A program made the translations under genes and the position numbers. Shown here one piece after another: positions 26,143 through 34,610 of a DNA stretch of 39,107 bases. Every line of letters starts with the position of its first letter. Positions within the stretch are counted from its first letter, which is position 1. Location: NCBI GenBank assembly GCA_014729815.1, contig WJJG01000083.1, positions 1 through 39,107 on the forward strand. The letters are read 5' to 3'. This DNA is from Candidatus Eiseniibacteriota bacterium (lineage in GTDB: Bacteria; Eisenbacteria; RBG-16-71-46; CAIMUX01; WJJG01). The notes under the pieces were generated by a model. It did no database searches, was not told the DNA's origin, and worked only from the letters and a program-made list of their open reading frames with translations.

Positions 26143-27132
26143 TCAGCCTGCTTCTTCGATCACATCCTCCACCGGCCGGCGCGGAGCGGAATCGATTCGC
26201 CCCGAGGGAACGCCGAGGCGCAGCACGATCTGCGGCAAGCCGTCACCGGCGAGATCCTGCAATCGGCGGCGCAAGCCTTCCACCTGAATCGGCTGATTCA
26301 AGTAGCAGGCCTGCAGTCCCGACGCGCTGGCAGTCAGCAGCAGTCGCTCGAGACCCTGGCCGGCGCGCAGCCATTCGCGCGGGCCGTCCCGCTCGGTGCC
26401 CAGGACGGCCAACAGCGGCGCGCTCTCGGTGAGACGACGATCCTGCTTGCCCTGCATGCCGCCCAGATCGAAGCTGCGCAGGAAGAAGCGGATCAGGGGC
26501 GCGAGCAGTGTCGGCACACGGAGGCCCTCGCCCTGCTGGCGCGGGCGCATCCAGTGCGCGAGTTCGCGCCGCCACTGGGGATCGGCCCATTGCGCCGCAT
26601 CCCCTGCCGCGACCAGGTCGCCGAGCGTGGCGCGCGCCGAGCGGTCCTGCAGCGGCCGCAGCCAGCAGCCTTCCGCCTCGGCCGCATGCCGGAGTCGCTC
26701 GACGAACCCAGGTTCGGGCGGCTGCTCGTCGAACGGCTTGCGATGGGTCTGCCTGCGCGGGATCTGGTCGAAGAGGCGGGCCAGTGCCTCACCGGAGGGG
26801 GCGCCGCCGGCTTCGCGTGCATCCTTCCCTGGTGTGAGACCGGAGACCCGGGCCAGCCAATCCGGCCGCTCCGGATCCGGGAGCAGCTCGCTGCGGGTCT
26901 GTGGATGCTCGCGTGCGGCCGCGCAGCGCAGATTCAGCAGCGCACACCCGCAGCTGATGTGCAGCTCACGATCCGCAGGGTCGTTTATCGGTAGCGCGCG
27001 CGAGCGGTCCGCAAGCAGGTCGATGCTGTCACGGGAGATGCGAAAGCGCCAGGGCTGGCTGTTGTGGCTGGACGGCGCCCGCGTGGCACCCTGCACGAGC
27101 TTGCGCAGGTGTTGCGGAGCGGAATCCTTCAT
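26143..27132 (-). CDS. Nitroreductase-fold (Acg-like) flavoprotein
   Basis: ATG 27132 with GGAGGACGGA; LVQGATRAPSSHNSQPWRFRI, LLLTASASGLQACYLNQPIQV, QIVLRLGVPSGRIDSAPRRPVEDVI. Confidence 0.85.
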   Translation of the reverse strand: MKDSAPQHLRKLVQGATRAPSSHNSQPWRFRISRDSIDLLADRSRALPINDPADRELHISCGCALLNLRCAAAREHPQTRSELLPDPERPDWLARVSGLTPGKDAREAGGAPSGEALARLFDQIPRRQTHRKPFDEQPPEPGFVERLRHAAEAEGCWLRPLQDRSARATLGDLVAAGDAAQWADPQWRRELAHWMRPRQQGEGLRVPTLLAPLIRFFLRSFDLGGMQGKQDRRLTESAPLLAVLGTERDGPREWLRAGQGLERLLLTASASGLQACYLNQPIQVEGLRRRLQDLAGDGLPQIVLRLGVPSGRIDSAPRRPVEDVIEEAG

Positions 27133-27302
27133 TCCGTCCTCCGTTCGTGCCGAGGGCCTCGGCTGCACGCCATCCAGTCTCATCTGCCGGGCAGGCTGGC
27201 ACACGTTGCTCCGTCCGAACAATGGAGGAAGCCCCGATCTCGATGCCGGGGCCGCAAGGGGATCTCTCCGCGACTGCAACCCGCGCGCGAGCGATGCGAC
27301 GA

Positions 27303-28850
27303 CTACGAGCTGCGTGACGCGAGCGCCCTGAGGAATTCGCGTGCCTCCCGGCGGATCCCCTTCCTGCGCGACGCATCCATTCGCGCCAGCGCGCTGTACG
27401 GGAGTGCCATGCGGGGATTGGAGGCCAGGTGTCGCTCGTTCCGCATCAGGAAATCCCAGTAGAGGTAGTTGAAGGGGCACGCGGGCGCGCCCTGCTTGGC
27501 CTTCGGGTCATACCGGCAGGCGCCGCAGTAGTCCGACATCCGGTCGATGTAGGCTCCGGAGGCCGCATACGGCTTCGAGGCCAGCAGCCCGCCGTCGGCG
27601 AAGAGCGCCATGCCGTGGGTGTTGGGCAGCTCCACCCACTCGAAGGCGTCGGCGTAGACGATCAGATACCACTCCTCGACCTCGGCCGGTCGCACGCCGC
27701 AGAGCAGGGCGAAGTTGCCGGTGACCATCAGGCGCTGAATGTGATGGGCGTATGCGTTGCGGCGCGTGGCCGCGATGCACTCGCGCAGGCAACGCATCTC
27801 TGTCTCGCCGGTCCAGTAGAACTCCGGTAGAGGACGCTGAGCGCGCAGGTAGTTCCCGCGCACGTAGGAGGGCATCTTCCGCCAGTAGATCCCACGCACG
27901 TACTCCCGCCAGCCGAGGATCTGCCGCACGAAGCCCTCGGCGGCGGGAAGCGGCGCGTCGCCGCGCTCCAAGGCAGCCAGGGCCGCTTCGCAGACCTCTC
28001 GAGGATCGAGCAGCCCGATGTTCAGATAGGGCGAGAGGGCCGCGTGGAAGAGCAGGTCCTCGCCGCGCTTCATCGCATCCTGGTAGTCTCCGAAGCGGGG
28101 CAGGCAGTCCGCGATGAAATGCTGCAGGGCCTGCAGAGCGCCGCGACGGGTGACCGCCCAGCCGAAGGGATCGAGCTCGCCGAAGTGATCGCCGAAGCGG
28201 CGTCCGACGAGCTCCGCGACCGCGCGCGTCTCCGCATCCGGACGAAACCGCCGCCGGCGCGGCAGCGGTAGATCGGCGGGCAGCGCCTTGCGGTTCTCGG
28301 CATCGTAGTTCCACCGGCCGCCCAGCGGTTCGCCAGCCTCCATCAGCCAGCCGGTCTCGTGGCGCATCTGCCGGTAGAAGTGCTCCATTCGCAATGTGTT
28401 GCGGCCCCGGGCCCAGCGCGCGAAGCGCTCGTGGGAGCAGAGGAAGCGATCGTCGGGGCGGATCTCGAGATCGCTCCGATGCTCCTGGGGAAACTCCCGC
28501 TGCCACGCTTCCATCGCCTGACGCAGCCGCCACTCGCCGGGCTCGGTGGCGATGACGCGTCGGACGCGGTGCCGCTGCACGGCGCGTGTCAGTTCACCCT
28601 GCAGGGAGCCGCGGTTGCCCGGGGCGTCGAGTTTGACGTAGTCGACCTGCACGCCGCGGCGCCCGAGCGAACGCGCGAAGTGCCGCATCGCGGAGAGCAC
28701 CAGGACGATCTTCTGCTTGTGATGGCGCACGTAGGTCGCTTCGTCCTGCACCTCGGCCATCAGGACGACGTCACGGGCGGGATCCAGATCGCGCAGGGCG
28801 CTGAGGTCGCGACTGAGCTGATCGCCGAGAACCAGACGCAGGGTCTTCAT
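27303..28850 (-). CDS. FeS-type photolyase/cryptochrome-related protein (PhrB / FeS-BCP group)
   Basis: MKTLRLVLGDQLSRDLSALRDLD; NAYAHHIQRLMVTGNFALLCGV; candidate cluster cysteines in CLREC, YCGAC and ACPFNYLYWDFL. Confidence 0.92.
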   Translation of the reverse strand: MKTLRLVLGDQLSRDLSALRDLDPARDVVLMAEVQDEATYVRHHKQKIVLVLSAMRHFARSLGRRGVQVDYVKLDAPGNRGSLQGELTRAVQRHRVRRVIATEPGEWRLRQAMEAWQREFPQEHRSDLEIRPDDRFLCSHERFARWARGRNTLRMEHFYRQMRHETGWLMEAGEPLGGRWNYDAENRKALPADLPLPRRRRFRPDAETRAVAELVGRRFGDHFGELDPFGWAVTRRGALQALQHFIADCLPRFGDYQDAMKRGEDLLFHAALSPYLNIGLLDPREVCEAALAALERGDAPLPAAEGFVRQILGWREYVRGIYWRKMPSYVRGNYLRAQRPLPEFYWTGETEMRCLRECIAATRRNAYAHHIQRLMVTGNFALLCGVRPAEVEEWYLIVYADAFEWVELPNTHGMALFADGGLLASKPYAASGAYIDRMSDYCGACRYDPKAKQGAPACPFNYLYWDFLMRNERHLASNPRMALPYSALARMDASRRKGIRREAREFLRALASRSS

Positions 28851-28895
28851 CGCGGCTCTCCTGAGTGCCGGTCGATCCGCGGGCCGGGCGGATGC

Positions 28896-29639
28896 TCATC
28901 CCCTAGTTCGCAGCGATGCGCGACCACCATCGACCCCGATGATCTGCCCCGTGATCCAGTCGGCATCCGGAGAGACCAGGAAGGCCGCCAGCGCGGCGAT
29001 CTCCTCGGGGCTGCCGAGGCGCGGCAGGGCATGCAGCTCGGCCAGGGCGGCGGCCGCCTTCTCGTTGCGCAGCAGGCGCTCTGTCAGAGGTGTCTTCGTT
29101 AGAGAAGGGGCGATCGCATTGACGCGCACCTGCGGCGCCAGCTCGGCTGCCAGTGCCAGGGTGAGGCCGGCCACGGCGCCCTTGGCCATGCCGACGGAGG
29201 CATGCATCGTGAAGCCCTGCGTGGCGGCCACGCTCGAGAAGAGCACGACCGCCGCCGTGCCGTCGTGCCTCTTGAGCGCCGGCAGGGCCGCCTTGACCGC
29301 CAGAGCGGCGCCGAGGGCGTTCACCCGGAAGTCTTGCAGGTAGTCGGGTTCGGAGAGGCGGCGGAAGCTGCCCAGGTTGATCGTGCCGACGGCGTAGACC
29401 AGTCCCGCGAGAGACTCGCCGGCCTCCTTCGCGACGCGCGCGGGGAATTCGGCGTCGGTGACATCTCCCACCGTGAATCGGGTGCCGAGCTCGTCGGCGA
29501 GGGCGTGGAGCTTCTCTTCGTTGCGACCGGCGAGGTGCAGATCGAAGCCGCGGGCGTGCAGGCTTCTTGCCGCCGCGCTGCCGATGCCGCCCGAGCCGCC
29601 GTAGATCAGGATCGGTGATGGCACGATCGTCTCCTTCAT
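28896..29639 (-). CDS. Short-chain dehydrogenase/reductase lacking the usual catalytic Tyr
   Basis: ATG 29639; ILIYGGSGGIGSAAARSL nucleotide motif; VVLFSSVAATQGFTMHASVGMAKGAVAGL; ITGQIIGVDGGRA. Confidence 0.88.
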   Translation of the reverse strand: MKETIVPSPILIYGGSGGIGSAAARSLHARGFDLHLAGRNEEKLHALADELGTRFTVGDVTDAEFPARVAKEAGESLAGLVYAVGTINLGSFRRLSEPDYLQDFRVNALGAALAVKAALPALKRHDGTAAVVLFSSVAATQGFTMHASVGMAKGAVAGLTLALAAELAPQVRVNAIAPSLTKTPLTERLLRNEKAAAALAELHALPRLGSPEEIAALAAFLVSPDADWITGQIIGVDGGRASLRTRG

Positions 29640-30043
29640 CTGCGCTCGTCCAACGGCTCCTGGGATGCCCTCGAACCATGGCGATCCGGCCAGAGCAGCC
29701 TCCGCGTGCGGGGCAGGAGCAGATGGACGAAACCTGTGATGCAGGCCAGGGCCACCAGGGCCGGAACCGCTGCGCCGGTCGGATTGCCGCCACCAAAGCG
29801 GCGTCCCACGAGGTATCCGGCGGCCGCGGCCAGTAGCGCGAGTAGTGGGAGAGATGCGATGTGGGCGACCCGGTTGCGCCGCAGGAGGCCGAAGCCGATC
29901 AGGACGAGCAGGAGAGCGAGGACCCACTCCTGCAACCCGGCAGCTGCTCCGAGGAGCCCATCCGCGATGGCGATCAGGCCAACGGCCACCAGCGCCCATC
30001 CGCACACGAGCAGGCCCCAACTCCTCGATTCGTCACGTGTCAT
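29636..30043 (-). CDS. Small polytopic membrane protein
   Basis: ATG 30043 (MTRDESRSWGLLVCGWALVAVGLIAIADGLLG...), about 4 TM; stop overlaps the SDR start (ATGA). Confidence 0.7.
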   Translation of the reverse strand: MTRDESRSWGLLVCGWALVAVGLIAIADGLLGAAAGLQEWVLALLLVLIGFGLLRRNRVAHIASLPLLALLAAAAGYLVGRRFGGGNPTGAAVPALVALACITGFVHLLLPRTRRLLWPDRHGSRASQEPLDERR

Positions 30044-30179
30044 TCCGCCCTCCCTGGGGTCGAGTGCGATGGAGGTCAGCGTGCGCCGCGATCCGCGGAA
30101 TCGTCCTGCAACGGGGAGCCGTGCGCAACGCCGCACGTGGGCGATGTCGCAACCGATCGCCACGCGCGCCCAAAGCGAA

Positions 30180-30260
30180 GGCCGGGAGACGCTCACGCGT
30201 CCCCCGGCCCCCTTCTGTCACCGCGCCGAATCGTCGCGATGCACGGAGCATCGCGACGAT
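30180..30260 (-). terminator. Two hairpins downstream of the C25 peptidase gene
   Basis: ATCGTCGCGATGC-ACGGA-GCATCGCGACGAT (30230-30260, perfect 13 bp) and GGCCGGGAGACGC-TCAC-GCGTCCCCCGGCC (30180-30209, one mismatch). Only a weak T-rich tail on the minus strand. Confidence 0.6.
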
Positions 30261-30270
30261 GCCATCGTGA

Positions 30271-33200
30271 CTACTGCGTGCGCACCATCTTGCGCGTCTC
30301 GTGGATGCCATCGGCCTCGAAGCGGTAGAAGTAGACGCCCGAGCCCACTACGGCGCCGTCGTCGCCACGGCCGTCCCAGATGGCATAGTGCATGCCGGCC
30401 GTGTGCTCACCGTCGACCAGGGTCCGCACCGCGCGTCCGCTGGCATCGAAGATGCGCAGGCTGGCCCGGCCCGACTCCGGCAGGCGGTAGCCGATCACCG
30501 TCTGCGGCCGGAACGGGTTGGGCTGGTTCTGCTGCACGATCGGGCGCAGGGCCACCGGGGTCCAGTCACCGGCGTCCTGCGGATCCTGCGATGTGCCAGA
30601 CCACTCCACCTCATCGACGTACCACCCCTCGCGGGTGTCCGCACCGTCCGTTCCGAAGCGGAAGCGGAACTTGGCCTCGCCCGAGTAGCCGAAGACCTCG
30701 AAGACCGCCTCGGCCCAATCGATCTGGCCGGAGAAGACCGGGGTCTCGGCCGGCCACGGTCCCGGAATGCTCCCGTCGCGGATCAGGTAGGGATAGCCGC
30801 CGACCGGCGTGATCTGCTCCCAGGCGCCGCCGTCGATCGACATCTCGACCATGCCGCCGTCATAGCAATAGTCGGCGTGCATCCCGCTGACCTCGGCCTC
30901 CATCCAGTGCCGGAAGCGCAGGTAACACTCGTCCCGCAACGGCAACGACTCGGTCTCGAGCGCGCCATCCGACTGATTGGCGTAGTCACCGGCGCCGGTG
31001 TCGCCGAACTTCCAGCTCGTCGTGCCGCCCGGCGTGTAGTTGCGCTGGGTCGACTGATGCCACTGATCGACGAAGCCACCGGTGACGATGTAGTGCGTCC
31101 AGAGGCCGGGTCCGGCCTCCATGTCGTCGAAGAAGCCGCCCACCGGCAGCGTGAACTCGGGCGTGGCACCCTGCTGCCAGTCGGCGTTGATCACCAAACT
31201 GCCATCCAGGATGTCCGGATCGGGACATGCGGCGTCCACGCTGAATTCGAAGGCGCCCATCGGAGAGCCCTGACCACCGGCGGGAACCGCCGGCAGGGTC
31301 GTCGTGCCCTCGAGGATCTCGACGTACGGCGAGTAGACGTGGAGGTAGACTGAGAGGTTGGTGGCATCCTCGCTGCCGTCGTTGCCGATCAGCGGGATCA
31401 TCTGCACCGTCTCGCCCGGCTCGATCCGCCCGTCGCCGTCGCCGCCCGTGGTATCGTCAATCTGGTAGCTCAGCAGGCCGAGGATCGGCGCCTCGACTTC
31501 GATCGTGAAGTGCTTTTCCCAGAGCATGCGATCGTCCGACTGCACGTTCAGCGTGAAGCTGAAGATGTGGCCGTCGGGACAATCGGGCGTCACCACGAAG
31601 TCGTAGTCCTCGAGGCAGAAGACCTGCTCGTCGGGCAGAACGTCGCCGTACTCCTCGTAGTCATCGGTGATCTCGATGCAGGGATCTTCGCAGACCAGCG
31701 TGGCGCGCACGTTGGTCGCCGTCTCGGTGCCGACGTTGCGCAGGCCCAGGACGAGTTCGATCGTCTCACCCGCGTCCGCGCCGCCGTCGGCATTGCCGAG
31801 GCTCTCGTCCTCGAGATCGTCATCGATGATCCGATCGCCGATCACCATGTAGGGGCCGGCCGGCGGAATGATCGAGACCGTCTGCTCGTAGCGGAAATGG
31901 TTGGCCTTGGTGACGACCACCTGCAGGCTCCCCGGCTCCGGCTGCGGCGTGATCGGGATGTCCACCGGGTAGCCGGTGCCGTCGGCCACACCGATCAGCT
32001 CGCCATCCACGCTGAGGGCGATCAGCGAGCCCTCGTCCGCCTGGACCGTGAAGACGTCCACGTCGGTGAAGAGCACCTCCTCGTGGATCACGTTCAGCTC
32101 CTGGGGCAGCTGCGAATACATGCTGATGAACGCATCGCCGTGGTGATGGAAGAGGTGATAGGTCTCGTCCTTGTTGCTGGGGTTGTAGGGCCAGTTGCTG
32201 GCCTGCAGGTAGAGCTTGCCCGAAGCCTGCGCGAAGGCCGTGCGCGCGGGCGCCTCCCAGATCGGCTCCGGCTGGCCGTAGCCGGGATCGAAGTCGGGCC
32301 ACAGGCCGTCGAACATGCCCCAGACGAAGGTATCGTTGACGAAGGAGTAGGAGACCTCGCTGGCGGCCACCAGGCCGACCGCACCGGCGCTGATGCGGTG
32401 GAACTTCTCGGTGAAGCACTCGCCGCTCCAGTCGTACTGGCCGGTCAGGCAGTTGATGCTGAAGACGAACGGGTACTTGTCGTTGTAGAGGCCGTCGAGG
32501 TCGCTGTTGCCGTAGTCCGGCTCTCCCCAGCCGGTCACGCTGCCGTGGTCGCGGTGCATCAGCATGTAGGCGCCGGCGTTGAGATCGTTGTTCAGTCGCG
32601 TGGCGTTGCCGCCCCAGTCGGTCAGATGCTCCGGCGTGGCGGGGATGTAGCCCAGTCCGTTGGGCCCGAAGTAGTCGACCACCATGTACGTGTTCTGATT
32701 GCTCGACCAGGAGCTGCCCGGCGAGCCGGAATAGATCGCGTACTCGCGGACCGGATCCTGTCCGAGCACCGTCTGGCAGTATCCCAGGCACACCTCGCAG
32801 CAGAGAATGAACCAGCGCTCGGTCTGCCAGCCGCCGGCGATGACCGGATGATCGTAGTAGTAGGGGTCGGTTACCGGCTCGCGCTCGTAGGAGAACATCT
32901 TGCCGATCATCGTCTCCAGATCGGCCTCGTCACGAGCGCAGATGCGCGCGTGGGCGATTTCGGGAAGATCGTCGCCATCGATGTCGGCGTAGATGTTGTC
33001 CGAGACGCAGTAGCCGGACCAGGTCGGCGAGGTGAGCCCCTCATCCCGGAAGTCTCCGCTGCCGGGATAGTCGCCCAGCATCAGGAAGGCCGAGGGGGCC
33101 GGGTCCCAGTTGGCATAGGCGTCGTTGATGAAGTCTTCGATGGCCGTTGAGCTCGTACCGCCGATCTCGGTGGTCGTCCAGACCTCGGTGGTGATGCCCT

Positions 33201-34023
33201 GCGCCGTGCGCCAGGCGCGCAGCGAATCGGCCCAGGCGATGAAGGGGGCGTTGTCGGGGCAGATGATCAGGTACTCGCAACCCTGCCGATCGTGCCGCGG
33301 CGGACGGTTGAAGTCGACCGCCGGGAGCGCGTCGTAGTTGAGCAGGTGCGTCTCGAGGATCGGCTCCCAGAAGCGGCTGCGCAGGCGCTCCTCGGCGAAC
33401 GTGCCGCTGCCACCGTGGAAATCGATTCGGACCTCGAGCTCCGTGTAGACCAGCAGCTCCCGGGTGACCGGGTTGTACTGGAATGGGGTGATGCCCAGGA
33501 TCGTGCAATCGACCCCGCGCATCTGCTGCACCTCCGAGAGCTTGACAGGCGCATCGGGGTAGAAGGCGTCCTCGTTGTAGATGGTCAGATCGGCCGCGTA
33601 GGTGAGCGGGGAGTCGTCGTTCTCGCGCGGAATCACCGGCGCGGGGGCCACATCGACCCCCGAGAAGCGCTGCGTCTGCGCATGCAGGATCTCGAAGGTC
33701 GCCGAGGCTCCCTCGGGCAGGGCGATGTAGCGGCCCATCCCGGCGAGGTCGGGGGCGCCGGCGTCGTTCGGCAGGAAGACGCCCGGCAGGGTCACCGCCT
33801 GCATCTCCTGACCGTTCACGGTCACCGATTCGAAGGCGAAGCGGTCCATGCCGAAATGGACCTGCACGCCGCTCGGGGCTTGCGCGACCAGCGTCATGCC
33901 GGCGGGCCCGGTGTCCTCTTCGATCCAGACCACCTCCGCCGCCGACGATCCGGCCGGAAACAGGATGGCAAGCGCCACGGCTGCCAACGTGGGAGCTGCC
34001 CAGTTCCGAATCCTTGAAGTCAT
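30271..34023 (-). CDS. Secreted C25 (gingipain-like) cysteine peptidase with CARDB-like repeats and FlgD-like/T9SS-type C-terminal domain
   Basis: RBS GAGGAGGAA; signal peptide; CEYLIICPDNAPFIAWADSLRAWRTAQGITTEVWTTTEIGG, ...FLMLGDYPG, MHRDHGSVTGWG (His), FSINCLTGQYDW (Cys); C-term QNQPNPFRPQTVIGYRLPESGRASLRIFDASGRAVRTLVDG...GVYFYRFEADGIHETRKMVRTQ. Confidence 0.92.
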   Translation of the reverse strand: MTSRIRNWAAPTLAAVALAILFPAGSSAAEVVWIEEDTGPAGMTLVAQAPSGVQVHFGMDRFAFESVTVNGQEMQAVTLPGVFLPNDAGAPDLAGMGRYIALPEGASATFEILHAQTQRFSGVDVAPAPVIPRENDDSPLTYAADLTIYNEDAFYPDAPVKLSEVQQMRGVDCTILGITPFQYNPVTRELLVYTELEVRIDFHGGSGTFAEERLRSRFWEPILETHLLNYDALPAVDFNRPPRHDRQGCEYLIICPDNAPFIAWADSLRAWRTAQGITTEVWTTTEIGGTSSTAIEDFINDAYANWDPAPSAFLMLGDYPGSGDFRDEGLTSPTWSGYCVSDNIYADIDGDDLPEIAHARICARDEADLETMIGKMFSYEREPVTDPYYYDHPVIAGGWQTERWFILCCEVCLGYCQTVLGQDPVREYAIYSGSPGSSWSSNQNTYMVVDYFGPNGLGYIPATPEHLTDWGGNATRLNNDLNAGAYMLMHRDHGSVTGWGEPDYGNSDLDGLYNDKYPFVFSINCLTGQYDWSGECFTEKFHRISAGAVGLVAASEVSYSFVNDTFVWGMFDGLWPDFDPGYGQPEPIWEAPARTAFAQASGKLYLQASNWPYNPSNKDETYHLFHHHGDAFISMYSQLPQELNVIHEEVLFTDVDVFTVQADEGSLIALSVDGELIGVADGTGYPVDIPITPQPEPGSLQVVVTKANHFRYEQTVSIIPPAGPYMVIGDRIIDDDLEDESLGNADGGADAGETIELVLGLRNVGTETATNVRATLVCEDPCIEITDDYEEYGDVLPDEQVFCLEDYDFVVTPDCPDGHIFSFTLNVQSDDRMLWEKHFTIEVEAPILGLLSYQIDDTTGGDGDGRIEPGETVQMIPLIGNDGSEDATNLSVYLHVYSPYVEILEGTTTLPAVPAGGQGSPMGAFEFSVDAACPDPDILDGSLVINADWQQGATPEFTLPVGGFFDDMEAGPGLWTHYIVTGGFVDQWHQSTQRNYTPGGTTSWKFGDTGAGDYANQSDGALETESLPLRDECYLRFRHWMEAEVSGMHADYCYDGGMVEMSIDGGAWEQITPVGGYPYLIRDGSIPGPWPAETPVFSGQIDWAEAVFEVFGYSGEAKFRFRFGTDGADTREGWYVDEVEWSGTSQDPQDAGDWTPVALRPIVQQNQPNPFRPQTVIGYRLPESGRASLRIFDASGRAVRTLVDGEHTAGMHYAIWDGRGDDGAVVGSGVYFYRFEADGIHETRKMVRTQ

Positions 34024-34412
34024 GAAGCGTTCCTCCTCGGCAAGTGCGCCGAATCACTCCGGGGGCCGCAGCGAGCGGGGAAAGGCTGACGACCCGAGAG
34101 ACAGACACCACTCCGCCAGGCGATCGCCTCCTCTCCGCCTCCGGCGCGGCGACCCCAAACGGATGAATACACGTTCATAGTACCAGAAACGTGCATCGGG
34201 GACGAGCAGATAGGGCACTGCGGGCCGGGGGCGCGTTCCGGGAATGGCGGGTTCGCACGTAGTGGTGGCCGATCGGGGCCACCCTGTTGCACACGCCCGA
34301 CCCACTTGCAGTGCGCCCGAATCGATGAAAGCATGCCGCAGACAAGCGCGGGCGGGTCCGGGAGCCCTCGATCGTGGCGCCGACCGCCGTGCGAGGACGC
34401 AAGGAGTTGGCC

Positions 34413-34610
34413 ATGTTTCTCTGGCGATTGCTCTTCGTCTATCTCGTGCTTCCGGCAGCCCTGGTGCTGCTCGCGATCCTCACCCCGCCGACCACGCGTC
34501 TCTGGATTCTGTTGGTGGCCTTTCCCGTGGCGCTGATGCTCTTCGCCTTCCTGGGTTTCCTGGCCGATCGGCGCGCGGACGCGGCTCCTACGCAAGCGGG
34601 CCGCCGATGA
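34413..34610 (+). CDS. Small 2-TM protein coupled to the SSS symporter
   Basis: ATG 34413 after AAGGAG; MFLWRLLFVYLVLPAALVLLAILTPPTTRLWILLVAFPVALMLFAFLGFLADRR; stop overlaps the symporter ATG (ATGA at 34607). Confidence 0.75.
   Translation: MFLWRLLFVYLVLPAALVLLAILTPPTTRLWILLVAFPVALMLFAFLGFLADRRADAAPTQAGRR

Noticed and set aside
31510-33150. 546-aa plus-strand ORF
   Set aside because: Shadow of the C25 peptidase gene.
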